Part shown: positions 7,837 through 16,734 of the stretch, one piece after another | Numbering within the stretch: the stretch's first letter is position 1 | Layout: the number at the start of each line of letters is the position of its first letter | DNA from: Microvirga soli | Lineage (GTDB): Bacteria; Pseudomonadota; Alphaproteobacteria; Rhizobiales; Beijerinckiaceae | Length of the DNA stretch: 32,989 nt | Assembly: GCF_016734765.1 (NCBI RefSeq) | Contig: NZ_JAERQE010000048.1 | Location: 1 to 32,989 of the forward strand | Reading direction: 5' to 3' | Notes under the pieces: model-generated | The model's database searches: none | What the model saw: the letters and a program-made list of their open reading frames with translations, nothing else | What the model was told of the DNA's origin: nothing | Program-made: the position numbers and the translations under genes

Positions 7837-9030
7837 TCACGAATCCGAAGACCGAACCTTGATCCGCCTTATGTCCTCTTCACTCATTCCGAGTTCCCGC
7901 GCGAGAACATCGCTGGTGTGTTCTCCAAGCCGCGGAGGCGCTTTCGGCGGCCGCACAGGCGTACCCGAGAGGCGCAGGGGCGAGGCAGTCAACCGCACGG
8001 ATCCGTGCCGTTCATCCGGCACTTCAACGACAATCTCGCGCTCCGCCACTTCTGGACTGGAGAAGACCTCGGAAACCTTTCGGACTTGACCCGCGGGAAC
8101 CCCGGCGTCTTTCAGCAGTACGATCCATTCCGCCGTGCCGCGTGTGAAAAATACATCAGCAAGGACCGGGATGAGAGTTTCCCGGTTCAGAGCGCGATCG
8201 CGGTTCTTCTGGTATCGCTCGTCCGACCAGAGCTCCGGACGTTCGAGGACTTGAATGCACATATTCCTGAACTGAAGGTCGTTGCCGACCGCAAGCGCTA
8301 GGACCCCGTCGGCCGTATCGAAGAGCTGATACGGCACGACGGTCGCGTGGGCGTTGCCGTAGCGCTTGGGCTCGCTGCCTGTCGCCAGATACCCGGTGCC
8401 GACATTCGCCAGGAGCGCGACAGCGGAGTCGAACAGGGATACGTCGATGAGCTGCCCCTGTCCGGTCGTTACGCGCGCAAGAAGCGCCGCCAAGATTGCC
8501 TGCGTGGCGTTCATGCCGGTGATGATATCGGTAATCGCCATCCCGTGCTTCATCGGCGAGCCATCGGGTTCGCCGGTGATCGCCATGAGGCCACTCTCCG
8601 CCTGGATTGCGAAGTCGTAACCGGCTTCGCTGGCGCGGGAGCCAGTGCGTCCGTATCCCGAAATGGAACAGTAGATCAGGCGCGGGTTGATGGTGGAGAG
8701 CTGCTCGTATCCTAGACCAAAGCGCTCGAGCGTACCTTTTCGGAAGTTTTCCACCAGCACATCTGCCTTCTCCGCAAGGCGACGCACAATGCCTTGGCCC
8801 TCGGGGCCTTTCATGTCGATGGCGACGGACTGTTTCGAGCGATTGCAACATAGGAAGTAGGTGGACTCACCATCGATCTCGGGCGGCATCCAGCCTCGCG
8901 TGTCGTCTCCTCTTGTGGGCTCCTCGATCTTCCACACATCAGCGCCGAGGTCGGCGAGCGTTTGTGTACACCATGGGCCCGCAAGCACCCGTGACAGATC
9001 CAGAACCTTCACTCCCTGCAGGACAAGCAT
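7837..9030 (-). CDS. CaiB/BaiF family (class III) CoA transferase, first copy
   Basis: This is a predicted CoA transferase that moves CoA from one acyl-CoA to a free carboxylic acid, conserving the thioester bond. The 397-residue protein shows the N-terminal LSRVLAGPWCTQTLADLGADVWKIE typical of the family (given in parts: LAGPWC at 17-21 and LGADVWKIE at 28-36), the middle pattern SGYGRTG (124-130), and Asp168 in MAITDIITG, which aligns with the catalytic Asp of formyl-CoA transferase. AGGAGCG lies six bases before ATG 9030. The SDR gene ends nine bases upstream. It is clearly different from the second CaiB-type protein at 9873-10955, so the two probably act on different acids or form a heteromer. 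Substrates are not known. Confidence 0.9.
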   Translation of the reverse strand: MLVLQGVKVLDLSRVLAGPWCTQTLADLGADVWKIEEPTRGDDTRGWMPPEIDGESTYFLCCNRSKQSVAIDMKGPEGQGIVRRLAEKADVLVENFRKGTLERFGLGYEQLSTINPRLIYCSISGYGRTGSRASEAGYDFAIQAESGLMAITGEPDGSPMKHGMAITDIITGMNATQAILAALLARVTTGQGQLIDVSLFDSAVALLANVGTGYLATGSEPKRYGNAHATVVPYQLFDTADGVLALAVGNDLQFRNMCIQVLERPELWSDERYQKNRDRALNRETLIPVLADVFFTRGTAEWIVLLKDAGVPAGQVRKVSEVFSSPEVAEREIVVEVPDERHGSVRLTASPLRLSGTPVRPPKAPPRLGEHTSDVLARELGMSEEDIRRIKVRSSDS

Positions 9031-9039
9031 ACGGCGCTC

Positions 9040-9858
9040 CTACTCGGCGGCGATCATGTGGAGGCCGGGACCGAGATGGGCGGCGCCGTCGATCTGGATG
9101 AGCTGACCCGTCATGAGGCGCCCTGCCGGGCTCGCGAGATAGGCGACGAGTTCGGCCACCTCCTCCACCGAGGTGGGAATGCGCATGGGCGTAGCCTCCA
9201 CGAGCCGTTCGAGCATAGAGCGTGCGGCCTCTCCGGCGAGCCCCTCGGTCACCACCGTGCCGGGCGCGATGCAGTTGAGCCTGATCCCGTCCTTTGCCCA
9301 CTCCAGTGCGAGAGAACGCGTCATCCCGAGCACGCCCGCGCGCGCTGCAATGGAATGGGAAAGCCCCATAGAGCCGCGGTCGACTCCTGAGAGCGAAATG
9401 CTTGCCACGCTGCCGCGGCTGGCCTTGAGATAAGGATAAGCCGCCTTTGTGACCGTGAAAACAGCGTTCAGGTTCAGATCGATAACCGCATCCCAGCCCC
9501 TGCGACTGATCTCGGTCGCAGGGGCAAAGAATTGTCCGCCCGCATTGTTCACGAGAAGATCGATGCCCCGGCTCTCGCCTGCCTCGCGGACAAGAGTCTC
9601 GACAGCGTCCGTTTCCCGCACATTGCAAGGCTTGTAGGTGAACGCGCCCGCCATGCCATTCGCCAGAGTCGCGGTTTGCTCGAGCATTTCTGCGCGACGG
9701 CCCGTTCCGAACACATGCATGCCGAGTCGCACCAGCCGCAGCACAATGGCACGGCCGATGCCCGAACCCGCGCCGGACACGAAGGCGGAGCGGTTCGCGA
9801 AAAGCCCCTCGCGGAGCACGGAGGCATCATAAGGATCGTTGAAGGAGGCTGAGGACAT
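9040..9858 (-). CDS. SDR-family oxidoreductase with atypical catalytic residues (2,4-dienoyl-CoA reductase-like)
   Basis: This is a predicted NAD(P)-dependent oxidoreductase with a Rossmann fold. The 272-residue protein has the cofactor motif SGAGSGIG (28-35) and NNAG (104-107). The classical Tyr-x3-Lys pair is absent: in GLSHSIAARAGV the Tyr position is Ser169 and the Lys position is Arg173. 2,4-Dienoyl-CoA reductases also depart from the classical pattern in this segment, and the surrounding context (ALEWAKDGIRLNCIAPG) resembles them, so reduction of an unsaturated acyl-CoA is the best guess. ATG 9858 with CCGGAG upstream is preferred over a TTG at 9876. The gene sits between two CoA transferase genes in the minus-strand operon. 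Confidence 0.82.
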   Translation of the reverse strand: MSSASFNDPYDASVLREGLFANRSAFVSGAGSGIGRAIVLRLVRLGMHVFGTGRRAEMLEQTATLANGMAGAFTYKPCNVRETDAVETLVREAGESRGIDLLVNNAGGQFFAPATEISRRGWDAVIDLNLNAVFTVTKAAYPYLKASRGSVASISLSGVDRGSMGLSHSIAARAGVLGMTRSLALEWAKDGIRLNCIAPGTVVTEGLAGEAARSMLERLVEATPMRIPTSVEEVAELVAYLASPAGRLMTGQLIQIDGAAHLGPGLHMIAAE

Positions 9859-9872
9859 GGTGATGCTCCGGA

Positions 9873-10955
9873 TCAATCGGCTCGGCGGCTGCCGCCGAGG
9901 GTTGGGGCTGGCGAACGGTTGATACGCTCGCCGTCGAACAGGGCGGGAAAGCTGGGGACGTGCTCGCCGCTAGCAAGCCGTCGGCTTACCGCGCCTTCGC
10001 GCAGGTTGCGGATCATCTCCACGGCTTTCATGGGATCGCGTACGGAACCTGCCGGAATGGCGAGTTCGTTCATGACGGAGAGCACGGCCTCGCGGCTGTG
10101 CTGCGAGGTCCAGGCGCTCACCTGCCGGTCGAACTCCTCCGCCCGGGCGAGACGCTCACCGGCGGGCGCATCGCTTCCCCCAACGACGGCTTTCAGTTTC
10201 GCCCAGTATGGGTCGAGGCCGCCATAGATGTAGACGTAGCCATCTTGGCACGGATAGATTCCCGAAGGAGCCGAGGCGCGGTCGCGGTTGCCAGTGCCGG
10301 GTGCAGGCGTGCCGCCTTCGGAAACCAGAAGGGCTGCGGGTCCGAGCAGCATGGCGGCGGCGACTTCCATCATGGAGATGTCGATGATGCAGCCCTCCGT
10401 ACGGTTCGTCTCCGCCAGGGCCATGGCGGTGGAGAGAGCAGCGTAGAGGCCTGAGAAAAAGTCGGCGGGCCAGCTCGTGGAGATGCGCGGACTTCCGCCC
10501 TCCGCGCCATTGAGCCACGCGAAGCCGCTCTCGCATTGGGCAATGGTGTCCATGCATGTCCGGTCGTCCTGCTGGCCGTAGCCGGACACGAGGGTGGCAA
10601 TCAGGCGCGGAAACCGGCGGCAAATGGAGGCCGCATCCAACTCGAGCCGCCTCAAGGCTCCCGGCGCGAGGTTGCAGACGAGCGCATCCGCATGGCCTAT
10701 AAGATCGAACAGCTTGGCGCGATCCGCCTCCTGGCGTGTGTCGATGACGACGCTTTCCTTTGACGTGTTGAAGCTGCGTGTGTAGACGCTGCCGAACGCG
10801 GTGCCCGGAAGCCCGCGCGAGCCGTCGCCAGGGGGGGCTTCGATCTTGATAACCTCGGCGCCGAAGTCCGCCAGGAGCTGCGCCGCTGTCGGTCCAGCGA
10901 TGAACTGCGACAACTCGATGACGCGTTTACCTTGAAGCGGACGCGGCGCTGCCAT
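9873..10955 (-). CDS. CaiB/BaiF family (class III) CoA transferase, second copy
   Basis: This is a second predicted class III CoA transferase, 360 residues, somewhat shorter than the copy at 7837-9030. It shows LSQFIAGPTAAQLLADFGAE near the N-terminus, VIKIEAPPGDGSRG, VSGYGQ (123-127) and Asp165 in SWPADFFSGLYAA at the position of the catalytic Asp. GGAGTAG precedes ATG 10955, and the CoA ligase gene ends five bases upstream, so the genes are co-transcribed. Family members transfer CoA between carboxylic acids; a few act as racemases (Amacr), but the usual His-Asp arrangement of racemases is not evident here. The actual acyl donor and acceptor cannot be read from sequence. Confidence 0.88.
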   Translation of the reverse strand: MAAPRPLQGKRVIELSQFIAGPTAAQLLADFGAEVIKIEAPPGDGSRGLPGTAFGSVYTRSFNTSKESVVIDTRQEADRAKLFDLIGHADALVCNLAPGALRRLELDAASICRRFPRLIATLVSGYGQQDDRTCMDTIAQCESGFAWLNGAEGGSPRISTSWPADFFSGLYAALSTAMALAETNRTEGCIIDISMMEVAAAMLLGPAALLVSEGGTPAPGTGNRDRASAPSGIYPCQDGYVYIYGGLDPYWAKLKAVVGGSDAPAGERLARAEEFDRQVSAWTSQHSREAVLSVMNELAIPAGSVRDPMKAVEMIRNLREGAVSRRLASGEHVPSFPALFDGERINRSPAPTLGGSRRAD

Positions 10956-10960
10956 GATGT

Positions 10961-12295
10961 CTACTCCGTAATCACACGTTTGGCCTTGTGGACGGTGCGC
11001 GGCAGAGAACCCGCCGGCAGCACCTCGACCACGAAGCGGACCTGCAGGCGCTCGCGCAGCCGATAAGAAAGCTTCTCGCCCAAATCCTCGGGCGCATCGT
11101 CCGTGCGCTCGACACGCAGCTTCACGCCGGTGAGGAAGCCACTCTTCGGATCCTTTACGGAATCGTCGATGACGAGAACGTATTCGTTGGTCGTGCCTGG
11201 GAAGGCGCGAACGATGTCCTCGACGGCGCTCGGGAACAGGTTGACGCCCCGCACGATCAGCATGTCGTCTGCACGGCCCAGAACGCCGCCTTTCAGAGTT
11301 GCATGGGTGCGTCCGTCCGGTGTCGGCGTGCGGTCACGGACGACGACGTCACCAGTCCACCAGCGCACGAGCGGACAGGCCTCCTTGTCGAGGTGCGTCA
11401 GAACGAGAACGCCACGCTGTCCATCCTTGACAGGCTCCAGGGTGTCCGGGTCCAGGATTTCCACATAGATGAAGTCCTCGGCGATCTGGGGGCCAAGCTG
11501 CAAGGCGGTATCCCAGCCGATGGGCTGGCACTCCAGTGCGCCGTAGCAGTCGAACATCTTTGCCCCCCACATACGCTCCAGGCGCTCTCGGGTGCCGGGG
11601 ATACTCGCGCCAGGCTCGCCACCGACGCACACCATGCTAACTGTGGAGGCCGCGAGATCGAAGCCAATCTCCTCGGCTGCCTCGGCCATATGGGCCATGA
11701 AGGAAGGCGTACCGATGACACACTTGGTGCGGTATTCCTTGATTGTCTCGAGCTGCCGCTTGGTATCCACCGAGCCGCCGGGGATCACGAGCGCCCCGAT
11801 ATGCTGCGCCGCGAGCGTCGCACCCAAGCCTCCGACAAACCAGGAGTAATTGAACATGCACTGGAACACGTCGCCGGCGCGCAGACCCTGGGCGTAGAGA
11901 TAACGGGCATAGAGGTCGGCCCAGCGTTCAATGTCGCGCTTCGACCACAGCACCGGCGAGGGACGCCCCGTTGTGCCGGACGAGAAATGCACGCGTACCG
12001 CGTCGCTCAGTTCCACGGCGCGCATGGTTCCGAAAGGCGGATCCTCCTGAAGACCGGCCACGTAGTCGGCCTTTCGGGTGATCGGCAGGCGGCGCAGATC
12101 CTCGAAGCTTTTCAAGTCCCCCGCCGAAAATCCGGCCTGCTTGAAAACCTTCTGGTAATAGGCGCTTTTGGCCTCTACCCGGGCAAGCTGCTTCTTCAGG
12201 GCACCGAGCTGAAATTCCTCGATCTGATCCCGGGACCATGCCTCGACTGGATCCCATATATCGTCGGAATAGGGTCGGGTCATTTGAGCATTCAC
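10961..12295 (-). CDS. PaaK-like AMP-forming CoA ligase (phenylacetate-CoA ligase family)
   Basis: This protein would activate a carboxylic acid to its CoA thioester with ATP, the likely entry step of the pathway. It has 444 residues, as usual for PaaK relatives. Visible motifs are the phosphate-binding SSGTTGRPSP (from residue 105), YGALE (251-255), TGD (314-316), the hinge region GRADDMLIVRGVNLFP (340-355) and a C-terminal PRTVHKAKRV with the conserved Lys. GTG 12295 is chosen because AAGGAG lies seven bases upstream and its GTGA overlaps the TetR stop, a coupled arrangement; ATG 12283 is the alternative. Family members favour aromatic acids such as phenylacetate, but no ring hydroxylase or epoxidase genes (paaA-E) are present, so the substrate may be alicyclic. 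Confidence 0.9.
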   Translation of the reverse strand: MNAQMTRPYSDDIWDPVEAWSRDQIEEFQLGALKKQLARVEAKSAYYQKVFKQAGFSAGDLKSFEDLRRLPITRKADYVAGLQEDPPFGTMRAVELSDAVRVHFSSGTTGRPSPVLWSKRDIERWADLYARYLYAQGLRAGDVFQCMFNYSWFVGGLGATLAAQHIGALVIPGGSVDTKRQLETIKEYRTKCVIGTPSFMAHMAEAAEEIGFDLAASTVSMVCVGGEPGASIPGTRERLERMWGAKMFDCYGALECQPIGWDTALQLGPQIAEDFIYVEILDPDTLEPVKDGQRGVLVLTHLDKEACPLVRWWTGDVVVRDRTPTPDGRTHATLKGGVLGRADDMLIVRGVNLFPSAVEDIVRAFPGTTNEYVLVIDDSVKDPKSGFLTGVKLRVERTDDAPEDLGEKLSYRLRERLQVRFVVEVLPAGSLPRTVHKAKRVITE

Positions 12296-12939
12296 AGCTG
12301 AGCTCCTTTGAGAATTCCGCGCATGGCGCATCCAGTCAGGGTGCGGGCGATCTCGGCAATGTCCTCAGCCGTCTGAAGACGGCGCGGCACATACCAGACG
12401 GTGAGCCAGTTCAGGGCTCCGAAGAACGGTTTCGTCGCAAGGCGCGGCGGAAGATCCACGAAAAGACCGGCACGTATCCCGTCATCGATGACCTCGGCGA
12501 AGATCTGCTCGTAGTCGTCGCGCAGCCGGATGATCGAGCGGAGGGTCTTAGCGTGCCGAGCAGCGACAGCACCCAGAAGCTCCCGCTCTAAGCCGCGGAC
12601 AGCCACCTTCTGCACCGGCAGATCTTCCATGAGAATCGTTGCATGGCGCAACGCCATGGCCTCCAATCGCTCGGCGGCGTTGCCGGCTCCCTTGGCAATC
12701 GGCTCGATCTCGCGAGCCAGCTTTTCCATGGCGGCGATCTGCACGTCGAAGTACAGCTCCGCCTTGCTGCGGTAGTAGTGATAGATCCGTCCCTTGGTGG
12801 CCCCTAGGCGCTCCGCCACAGCATCGATAGAGGTCGCGGCAAAGCCGAATTCCATGAAGACTTCGGCTGCCGCACGGACGATTTCATCCCGCGCCTCGTT
12901 TCCGGTCAATGATATCGGGGATGAAGTGTCGGCATCCAT
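12292..12939 (-). CDS. TetR/AcrR-family transcriptional regulator, probable regulator of the cluster
   Basis: This is a predicted ligand-responsive DNA-binding repressor of 215 residues. The N-terminal domain is typical: helix 1 EIVRAAAEVFMEFGF (19-33), then the helix-turn-helix SIDAVAERLGATKGRIYHYY (37-56) followed by RSKAELYF. The C-terminal ligand domain (about 75-215) is not recognisable to a substrate. It lies inside the catabolic operon: its ATG shares one base with the acyl-CoA dehydrogenase stop (TGATG), and its stop overlaps the ligase start, so it would autoregulate. TetR repressors of CoA pathways usually bind an acyl-CoA inducer. It is the best candidate to bind the ACATACT-N4-GGTATGT sites at 2337, 2691, 18732 and 18843. 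That link is inference. Confidence 0.9.
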   Translation of the reverse strand: MDADTSSPISLTGNEARDEIVRAAAEVFMEFGFAATSIDAVAERLGATKGRIYHYYRSKAELYFDVQIAAMEKLAREIEPIAKGAGNAAERLEAMALRHATILMEDLPVQKVAVRGLERELLGAVAARHAKTLRSIIRLRDDYEQIFAEVIDDGIRAGLFVDLPPRLATKPFFGALNWLTVWYVPRRLQTAEDIAEIARTLTGCAMRGILKGAQL

Positions 12940-14138
12940 CAGGCGCTCCGTGTTTCCAACGTTTCGCCCTGCCCTGCGGCAGCGGCGTCCTCGACTTCCT
13001 TGCGCACGGCGCGGGACAAGACAAGGCGTTGAACCTCGGATGTCCCTTCATAGATCTCCAGCACGCGCTGATCGCGATAGAGGCGCTCGGCGACGTTCGG
13101 CTTGCAGTAGCCGAAACCACCCCAGATCTGTACGGCAGCGTCTGCTGCTCGGTGGGCAACTTCAGACGCATAGAGCTTTGCCATGGCGCCGAGATTGGCC
13201 ACATCCCGCCCCTCGTCATAGGCCTTGGCAGCCTCGTAGAGCATCATGCGAGCCGCCGAGATTTCAACGGCCATGTCGGCAAGCTTGAACCCGATGCCTT
13301 GATTGTCGATGATTGCCTGCCCGAATGCCTTGCGCTCAACAGCGCGCCGCGAGGCCTCGCGATAGGCGGCAAGCGCCAGCCCGAGGGATTGGGCCGCTAC
13401 CATCACGCGGCCCACGTTGAGGGTCTGGAATGCTAAACGCAGGGCCCGATTGACCTCCCCGATCCGCGCCTCGTCCGGTACGGCGATATCGAGCCTCAGA
13501 TTCGATGTCTGGGTGCCGCGGATACCCATCTTATCGGAGAGTTCATCGACGACTGCGCCCTCCTGCTCCTTGTCGACCATGAAGGCCGAGATGCCGCGAC
13601 CGCCAGCCGACGGATCGGTCTTGGCGAAAACCACGTAGAATCGGGATGCGCCGCCGTTGCCGATCCAGTACTTCTCGCCCCTGATCCGCCAGCCGTCGCC
13701 CTCGCGCACGGCGGTAGCCGTGACGGCGGCGGCATCGGAACCCGCCTCCCGCTCCGACAGGGCGAAACTTGTTGCGACGCCCCTGGTCATCTCGCCGAGA
13801 TAAAGCTTCTTCTGGTCCTCACGCCCTGCGAGCAGAACCGGGAAGGCTCCGAGCTGATACGCGCAGAGAATGGCTGCGGTGGAGGAGCAGCCGGAGCCGA
13901 CCCGCTCAACCACTGCGACAGTCGATGTCAGGCTCGCGCCCTCGCCTCCGTAATCCTTCGGTATGAAGAGGCCTGCCAGCTTATTGTCCACGAGCCGGCG
14001 CACATTCTCCCACGGATAGCGCTGCTCCCGGTCGAGCTCCTCCGTCAGCGGAGCGAAATGCTCATCGGACAACTGCGCGGCCAGAGATTGCCAGCGCTGC
14101 GCTTCGACGTCCAGGGCAGGCTGCCAGATAACCGTCAT
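12939..14138 (-). CDS. Acyl-CoA dehydrogenase (MCAD/SCAD-type catalytic Glu)
   Basis: This is a predicted FAD-dependent acyl-CoA dehydrogenase that introduces the alpha-beta double bond into a CoA ester and passes electrons to ETF. At 399 residues it has the normal length. Visible are FALSEREAGSDAAAV (125-139) at the FAD/substrate-binding segment, RKAFGQAIIDNQGIGFKLAD (269-288), the glycine-rich QIWGGFGY (337-344) and, near the C-terminus, IYEGTSE with Glu364 in the position of the MCAD catalytic base. Helix G has no Glu at the isovaleryl-type position (TLNVGRVMVA). It therefore belongs to a different mechanistic subgroup from the dehydrogenase at 23613-24773. It lies three bases after livM and overlaps tetR. 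Confidence 0.93.
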   Translation of the reverse strand: MTVIWQPALDVEAQRWQSLAAQLSDEHFAPLTEELDREQRYPWENVRRLVDNKLAGLFIPKDYGGEGASLTSTVAVVERVGSGCSSTAAILCAYQLGAFPVLLAGREDQKKLYLGEMTRGVATSFALSEREAGSDAAAVTATAVREGDGWRIRGEKYWIGNGGASRFYVVFAKTDPSAGGRGISAFMVDKEQEGAVVDELSDKMGIRGTQTSNLRLDIAVPDEARIGEVNRALRLAFQTLNVGRVMVAAQSLGLALAAYREASRRAVERKAFGQAIIDNQGIGFKLADMAVEISAARMMLYEAAKAYDEGRDVANLGAMAKLYASEVAHRAADAAVQIWGGFGYCKPNVAERLYRDQRVLEIYEGTSEVQRLVLSRAVRKEVEDAAAAGQGETLETRSA

Positions 14139-14141
14139 GAC

Positions 14142-15128
14142 TTAACTCCTTTCAGGAATGGTTTTGCCGACCGGCGTCGTGCGTCGGGTGAATAGATTCC
14201 GCAACGGTGCAACAACTCCGAAAAGGCCGTTGGGCAGGAAGGCAAGCGTGAGGATGAGAACACTGCCAAGGATGATCTTGTCGACGTAACCGCCGAAGGA
14301 GAAAAACTTCTCCTGGACCTGGATCAAGGCGACCCCGAGCAGCGGACCGAGCAGAAGACGGCGGCCCATCACCACGACGGCCGTGAGCATCAGGATGAGA
14401 AAGTAGGTCTCCAGCACGTCCGCGCTGATGTAGGCCCGCTGATAGGAATAGAGCCATCCAGCCGATGCAGTAATCGGGGCGGAGACCATAAAAACCTGGA
14501 GCCTGACGCGTTGCGGGTCGACGCCGGACGTAACCGCGAGGCGCTGGTTGAGGTGTACCATCATGGCCGCCTGCCCCAGCTTCGACCGGCGGAAAGCCGA
14601 CACGAGGTAGATCGCAACGAGCAGCAGCAGGTAGGCGATGGGCCAGAGCTCTTGATCGTTCCGGGCTGTGAAGCCCAGCCATGACAATTCGAAGGCCGGA
14701 ATGCCCCGGAGGCCATCGGAGCCGCCGAGAAAATCCCAGTTCTGGGCAATTGTCGCCGCTACCACGGCAACCGCATAGGTTACCAAGGAAAAAACGAACT
14801 CGCGCAGCTGCAGGGTCACGAAGCCGAGAGCCGCCGCGACCAGCAGCACCATGAGGATTGCGCCCGCAAGCGACAGGACCGGACCGATGCCTGCGCTAGC
14901 CGAAAGCAAAGCGGTCGTATAGGCTCCGACTGCGAAGAAAACCGTGTGTGCGAGGCTGACTTCGCCAAGGTCCGACACCACGATGTCAAGCCCATAGGAC
15001 ATGACCGCGAAGATCGCGATCAGCACGCATGCCGCATAGACCGCACCGGAGGCGCCGAGGAGAATCGGCACGAAGAAGCCGATGACGGCAAGCGCGGCGA
15101 ACAGGACAGTCTTGATCCCGGTCTTCAT
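14142..15128 (-). CDS. livM: Branched-chain-type ABC transporter permease LivM
   Basis: This is one of the two inner-membrane permeases of a HAAT-family ABC importer. The 328-residue protein has about eight to ten hydrophobic helices. It carries the LivM-type pattern MSYGLDIVVSDLGEVSLAHTVFFAVGAYTTALLSA (from about residue 43) and the EAA-like cytoplasmic region LGQAAMMVHLNQRLAVTSGVDPQRVRLQ (about 187-214), which contacts the ATPase. Its start overlaps the livH stop by four bases (ATGA) and its stop is three bases before the acyl-CoA dehydrogenase gene. The family name refers to branched-chain amino acids, but members in catabolic clusters often import aromatic or alicyclic acids, which fits the neighbouring genes better. 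Confidence 0.92.
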   Translation of the reverse strand: MKTGIKTVLFAALAVIGFFVPILLGASGAVYAACVLIAIFAVMSYGLDIVVSDLGEVSLAHTVFFAVGAYTTALLSASAGIGPVLSLAGAILMVLLVAAALGFVTLQLREFVFSLVTYAVAVVAATIAQNWDFLGGSDGLRGIPAFELSWLGFTARNDQELWPIAYLLLLVAIYLVSAFRRSKLGQAAMMVHLNQRLAVTSGVDPQRVRLQVFMVSAPITASAGWLYSYQRAYISADVLETYFLILMLTAVVVMGRRLLLGPLLGVALIQVQEKFFSFGGYVDKIILGSVLILTLAFLPNGLFGVVAPLRNLFTRRTTPVGKTIPERS

Positions 15129-15997
15129 GCTCGTCGTCCTCCTGGACTGACGGCGAGGCCGCCGGGCCGGATCACCAGAACCGCGATCAGAACTGCGAAG
15201 GCGGCGGCCGTGGCGTAAGCGGGTGAAACGAAGGCTCCGAAGAAGGCCGTGAAGAGGCCAAGGGCTAGGCCGGCCACATAGCTGCCTGTGACGCTGCCGA
15301 TGCCGCCGAGAACCACGACCACGAAGGTGATGATCACCTCATCGAAGCCCATCGAGGTGAGGATGGGCGTACGCGGTGCCACGAGAGCGGCCGCCAGAGC
15401 CACCGCCGCGCCCTCGAAGGCGAAGACGCCCAGATACACCCGACGCACATTGACGCCTGCGAGCTGCGCCAGTTGCGGGTCCTCCGCCACCATGCGGGCA
15501 AGCCTGCCGATCCGCGTCCGATCGATCACATATTTCAATGCCGCGAAGAACAGGATCGCCGCGATGACGATGGCGATATCCTGATAGGTGAACCAGAGGT
15601 CGCCCCAGTAGATGTCCTTGGTCGAGAACGGCGTCTCAAGGATCTGGCCCGTGGAACCGAAGAACAGCGCCGCAGCGCCATGAAGCACGTAGCCGAACCC
15701 GAGGGTGACGATCATAATCGACACCAGATCCTGCTTCAGGGTGAGCTGGAGCATAACCCGCTGCATGACGTAACCGACTGCGACGCCGGCCAGCATGGCC
15801 AGGGGAATGGCCACGAAATACGGGAGCTCCAGGCGGGAGACGCCGTACCACGTCACGAAGGCTCCCAGCATGTACATCTGGCCATGGCCGAAATTGACCA
15901 GCCGGGCGACGCCCAGGAGCACAGTCCAGCCGATGGCGATAAGCGCATAGGCATGGCCAAGAACAATGCCATTGACGAGTTGCTGCGTGAAATTCAT
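15125..15997 (-). CDS. livH: Branched-chain-type ABC transporter permease LivH
   Basis: This is the second permease of the importer, 290 residues with about eight membrane segments. The N-terminal LVNGIVLGHAYALIAIGWTV and GVARLVNFGHGQMYMLGAFV are hallmark LivH patterns, as is the later cytoplasmic segment MVAEDPQLAQLAGVNVRRVY, an EAA-like loop. The region VVVLGGIGSVTGSYVAGLAL is the conserved helix near the C-terminus. Start and stop overlap the neighbouring livF and livM genes by four bases each, a sign of tight translational coupling and a fixed subunit ratio. Confidence 0.93.
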   Translation of the reverse strand: MNFTQQLVNGIVLGHAYALIAIGWTVLLGVARLVNFGHGQMYMLGAFVTWYGVSRLELPYFVAIPLAMLAGVAVGYVMQRVMLQLTLKQDLVSIMIVTLGFGYVLHGAAALFFGSTGQILETPFSTKDIYWGDLWFTYQDIAIVIAAILFFAALKYVIDRTRIGRLARMVAEDPQLAQLAGVNVRRVYLGVFAFEGAAVALAAALVAPRTPILTSMGFDEVIITFVVVVLGGIGSVTGSYVAGLALGLFTAFFGAFVSPAYATAAAFAVLIAVLVIRPGGLAVSPGGRRA

Positions 15998-16734
15998 GCC
16001 ACATGCGCTCCGAGATAGGCTTCAGCAATCCGGGGATCGCCCCGCATCTCCGATGCCGGGCCTTCGGCGATGATTCGCCCGCGCTCGATCAGGACAAGAC
16101 GGTCGACCACCTCGATGGCGGCCCTCACGTTCTGCTCCACGAGGAGTACGGTGAGGCCGGAATCCACCAGGGACCGCACGGTTTCGAGAACCGTGGAAAC
16201 GAGGCGCGGCGCGAGACCGATGGAGGGCTCATCCAACAGCAGCGCCCTCGGACTAAGACGCAGGGCGCGGGCAATGCCCAGCATCTGCCGCTCTCCGCCG
16301 GAAAGCTGCGAGCCGAGATGGTGCCTGCGCTCATAAAGACGTGGAAAGAGAGCATAGATCTCGTCGATGGAGTATTGCCGCCGCCGTTGGCCATCGGTGG
16401 GCACATCCACGCTCGCCGCGAGGTTTTCTTCCACGCTCATCTGGGCGAAGACGAGTTTTCCCTCGGGGATAAGAAGCAGGCCCGAGCGCACCCGCTCATG
16501 AGGCGGAAGATTCGATATATCCCGACCGTCCAGCATGATCTTGCCGGAGACCTTCGGGGATCCGCGCGACCAGCCGAGAAGGCCGTTCACGAGAGTGGAC
16601 TTCCCCGCCCCGTTCGCGCCGACGACGCCGACGAGCTCCCGCTCGCGTACCGCGATGCGCGGTACATCCAGGGCGACGTTGCCGCCATAGGCGATCTTGA
16701 GATCGGTGGCTTCCAGAACCGGACGAGTGTTCAT
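15994..16734 (-). CDS. livF: Branched-chain-type ABC transporter ATPase LivF
   Basis: This is one of the two ATP-binding subunits of the importer, located on the cytoplasmic face of the membrane. The 246-residue protein has a Walker A motif GANGAGKST (39-47), the ABC signature LSGGE (144-148), Walker B LLLDEP (165-170) and a switch His-loop region replaced by LLVEQN, the Gln/Glu form common in LivF. ATG 16734 overlaps the livG stop by four bases, and the livF stop overlaps the livH start. All catalytic motifs appear intact. Confidence 0.94.
   Translation of the reverse strand: MNTRPVLEATDLKIAYGGNVALDVPRIAVRERELVGVVGANGAGKSTLVNGLLGWSRGSPKVSGKIMLDGRDISNLPPHERVRSGLLLIPEGKLVFAQMSVEENLAASVDVPTDGQRRRQYSIDEIYALFPRLYERRHHLGSQLSGGERQMLGIARALRLSPRALLLDEPSIGLAPRLVSTVLETVRSLVDSGLTVLLVEQNVRAAIEVVDRLVLIERGRIIAEGPASEMRGDPRIAEAYLGAHVA

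Noticed and set aside
10988..12301. Plus-strand open frame of 437 codons opposite the CoA ligase
   Set aside because: The ligase on the other strand has all AMP-binding motifs and operon overlaps; the opposite frame has none.
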